Part shown: positions 43,331-45,107 of the stretch, piece after piece
Layout of the letters: each line of letters begins with the position of its first letter
Position numbering within the stretch: the first letter of the stretch is position 1
Notes under the pieces: generated by a model
Databases searched by the model: none
Seen by the model: only the letters and a program-made list of their open reading frames with translations
Told to the model about the DNA's origin: nothing
Made by a program: the position numbers and the translations under genes
NCBI GenBank assembly: GCA_003427395.1
Contig: BFEA01000178.1
Span: 2,224,199 to 2,269,305, forward strand
Length of the DNA: 45,107 bases
Reading direction: 5' to 3'
Source of the DNA: Chara braunii
Taxonomy: Eukaryota > Streptophyta > Charophyceae > Charales > Characeae

Positions 43331-43806
43331 GTCAATTACCTGTCAAATCTGGACAGGACAGCCTTTCAGGCCTTTTTTATTATTGTCATTATAGTATTAC
43401 GGGGAACCCCGTAGCAGCCACATCCGTGCTCAAGCCTCCAAAGAGGGAACATGCGGGAGCTGCACCCACCAGCAGGTGCGATACCTGCTACAGCAGGTGG
43501 GCGATACCAGCCAGGGGTCAGCGGTAGCATCAGGACCCAGCTTCTCCGATGGGCCAGTCACTGTGCCTCCCAGCCAGGGGTCAGCGGGTAGCATCAGGAC
43601 CCAGCTTCTCCGATGGGCCAGTCACTGTGCCTCCCCTCCGGTCCCCTCCCCCTATGAACATCAGCAGTCTCTGCTCAATGCCACTCGGGGGGACCAACGG
43701 CGTATCTCTAGGTGGCGCCAAGCTTGCCCAGGAAGGTGCATGAGGCCAATGGGGATTGAACCCAAGACCTCCTGAATCCCACTTGCGTGCCTTACCAAGG
43801 CCGCTG
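43331..43806 (-). mobile_element. tRNA-related SINE, near-complete minus-strand copy
   Basis: On the minus strand the head reads CAGGAGGTCTTGGGTTCAAT followed by CCCC (B-box-like, GGTTCAATCC, about 43757). An A-box-like TTGGTAAGGCACGCAAG lies ~35 nt before it. The body matches the plus-strand copy at 30120-30430. An internal ~62-bp tandem duplication (GCATCAGGACCCAGCTTCTC twice, about 43527 and 43590) is specific to this copy. The 3' part passes CTACGGGGTTCCCCGTA and AAAAAAGGCCTGAAAGGC near the distal end. Confidence 0.7.
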
Positions 43807-43930
43807 GATCCTTCCTCCACTTGTGCTGACAGTTTTCTCAGAATAAAAAGAAAAATGAAAAAAGAAGAAGAAAAAACACACAAACAAAGAAGCGGTTTTG
43901 TCCTTCTTCCCATCGCCCGTCCACAACTCC

Positions 43931-44132
43931 GGACATGCACAAAAGACAAAAATCATGGCGGTGCATCTTCCCATGTTCTTGCCAATGATTCACTCTCATG
44001 GTGCACATTTAGGGCCTCGCTGCACTACTCTGGACATGCACAAAAGACAAAAATCATGGCGGCGCATCTTTCCATATTCTCGGTGAAGATTCACTCACGT
44101 TTTGCACATTTCGAGAGTAGTGGACCGCAGGC
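43931..44132. repeat. 101-bp tandem repeat, two diverged units
   Basis: GGACATGCACAAAAGACAAA begins at 43931 and 44032. Each continues AATCATGGCGG.GCATCTT.CCAT and GATTCACTC. Related wording (AAAGATGG..GTATCTTTCCATGTT..GATTCAGT) occurs at about 23170-23360 inside the 22811-24378 element, linking the two loci. Confidence 0.82.
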
Positions 44133-44204
44133 CCACTTCTGGACCACATTCACTACATTCAGAAATGCTTCGAAACTTCTATGATGTACATGACAAACGG
44201 GTCG

Positions 44205-44310
44205 CCGTGGATGGCGGCAGCTTCACCAGATCGCGACACTACAGGAGGATCCATCGGGGGATCGAACCCAAGACCTCCTGAGGCATTCAAATTCAAATGC
44301 CCAGCCTTTT
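44205..44310 (-). mobile_element. SINE-like fragment with tRNA B-box
   Basis: On the minus strand, CAGGAGGTCTTGGGTTCGAT then CCCC (about 44262-44284) is the same head motif as in the 43331-43806 SINE, but the downstream body (GGATCCTCCTGTAGTGTCGC) differs. It may be another subfamily sharing the tRNA-like head. Confidence 0.5.
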
Positions 44311-44599
44311 TTTTTTTCCGTTTTGTATCTTTTCTAGAATTCGAATGCCCAGCTCGGGGGGACTTGTCCTCTGCCGCGCACGGCGGTCGAGAGGAGGTAC
44401 GTTAGTGGCTCGCCCCTTGATTTTCCCGTGCGTATGTCGTAACGTATTCTGTAACGCAGTGGGCGGGCACGGGCGGTGACGTCGCTTTCTCCTCTCTCTT
44501 CTTGCTCTTCTTCTTCGTTTTCGAAGCTTCGTGTTCTTCCTCTTGGCACTTTCTTCTTCTCTCTTGAACAAATTTTCGGATATTGCTTATGGTTGAACA
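44311..44599. other. GC-rich intergenic stretch
   Basis: No gene recognised. GGTGACGTCGC (about 44475) contains the palindrome TGACGTC[A/G], a bZIP-type site by consensus, with no gene attached. Confidence 0.4.
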
Positions 44600-44703
44600 T
44601 TTGGACTATTTCTCGATTTATGCGTGTCATCCTTGCGCAGGGCCATTTTTTGCTAATTACCCTTCTCTGTATCGTTCCAATTTTAACGGATGTCCCGAAG
44701 GAC
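44600..44703 (-). pseudogene. U6 snRNA pseudogene 3 with altered core spacing
   Basis: The minus strand reads GTCCTTCGGGACATCCG, AATTGGAACGATACAGAGAA, CCCTGCGCAAGGATGACAC and AAATCGAGAAATAGTCCAAA in U6 order. The ACAGAGA box and the AGC triad are intact, but four bases are inserted between AGAGAAG and ATTAGC, about four A after ATTAGCA, and one C is lost from GGCCCC. U6 catalytic-core spacing is essentially invariant, so it is probably dead. No TATA box lies 25-30 bp upstream and no T-run follows. It is closer to canonical U6 than the pair at 31 kb and independent of it. Confidence 0.88.

Positions 44704-45107
<404 letters not shown>

Overview
The window looks like nuclear DNA from a photosynthetic eukaryote, most likely a streptophyte (charophyte alga or seedless plant). 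Three things support this: the single intact protein gene is a D-aminoacyl-tRNA deacylase (DTD1) that reads like plant DTD1 along its length; a U2 snRNA gene is present; and a piece of a plastid-type ribosomal protein uS8 gene lies in nuclear-looking DNA. The species cannot be named from sequence alone. Gene density is very low, and almost everything else is repeats, foldback elements, SINE-like elements and microsatellites.

Layout. 1-13.9 kb is AT-rich and gene-free. It carries copies of a ~520-bp foldback MITE-like element (one split by a second element), a 421-bp tandem duplication and (TA)n tracts. 14.3-14.5 kb holds the plastid rps8 fragment with an inverted copy of part of itself. 15-24.4 kb is more GC-rich, with a ~300-bp dispersed repeat, a 169-bp foldback, the U2 gene at 18489-18685, several minisatellites, purine-rich and (ATC)n tracts, and a 1.57-kb non-coding element with 23-bp perfect terminal inverted repeats (TIRs). 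25.5-26.3 kb holds DTD1 behind an array of TGGGCC/TGGGCT motifs, followed by long poly-G tracts. 27-31.4 kb has telobox-containing 49-bp repeats, a tRNA-related SINE and a tandem pair of U6 snRNA pseudogenes. 31.5-41 kb is again AT-rich, with more MITE copies, a possible Ty3 integrase remnant and a 17-bp-period palindrome array. 41-45.1 kb is a nest of SINEs, foldbacks and TIR elements plus a third U6 pseudogene, and the window ends in (CT)n.

The genes do not form a pathway. U2 acts in splicing and DTD1 in translation quality control, and they appear to be independent housekeeping loci in a repeat landscape. I found no CRISPR array, operon, tRNA or rRNA gene, and no convincing new multi-gene system. 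The most notable items are the compensatory base pair in U2, the motif array in front of DTD1, the plastid insertion with its fold-back duplication, the 17-bp palindrome array, and the strict partition of repeat families between AT-rich and GC-rich segments.
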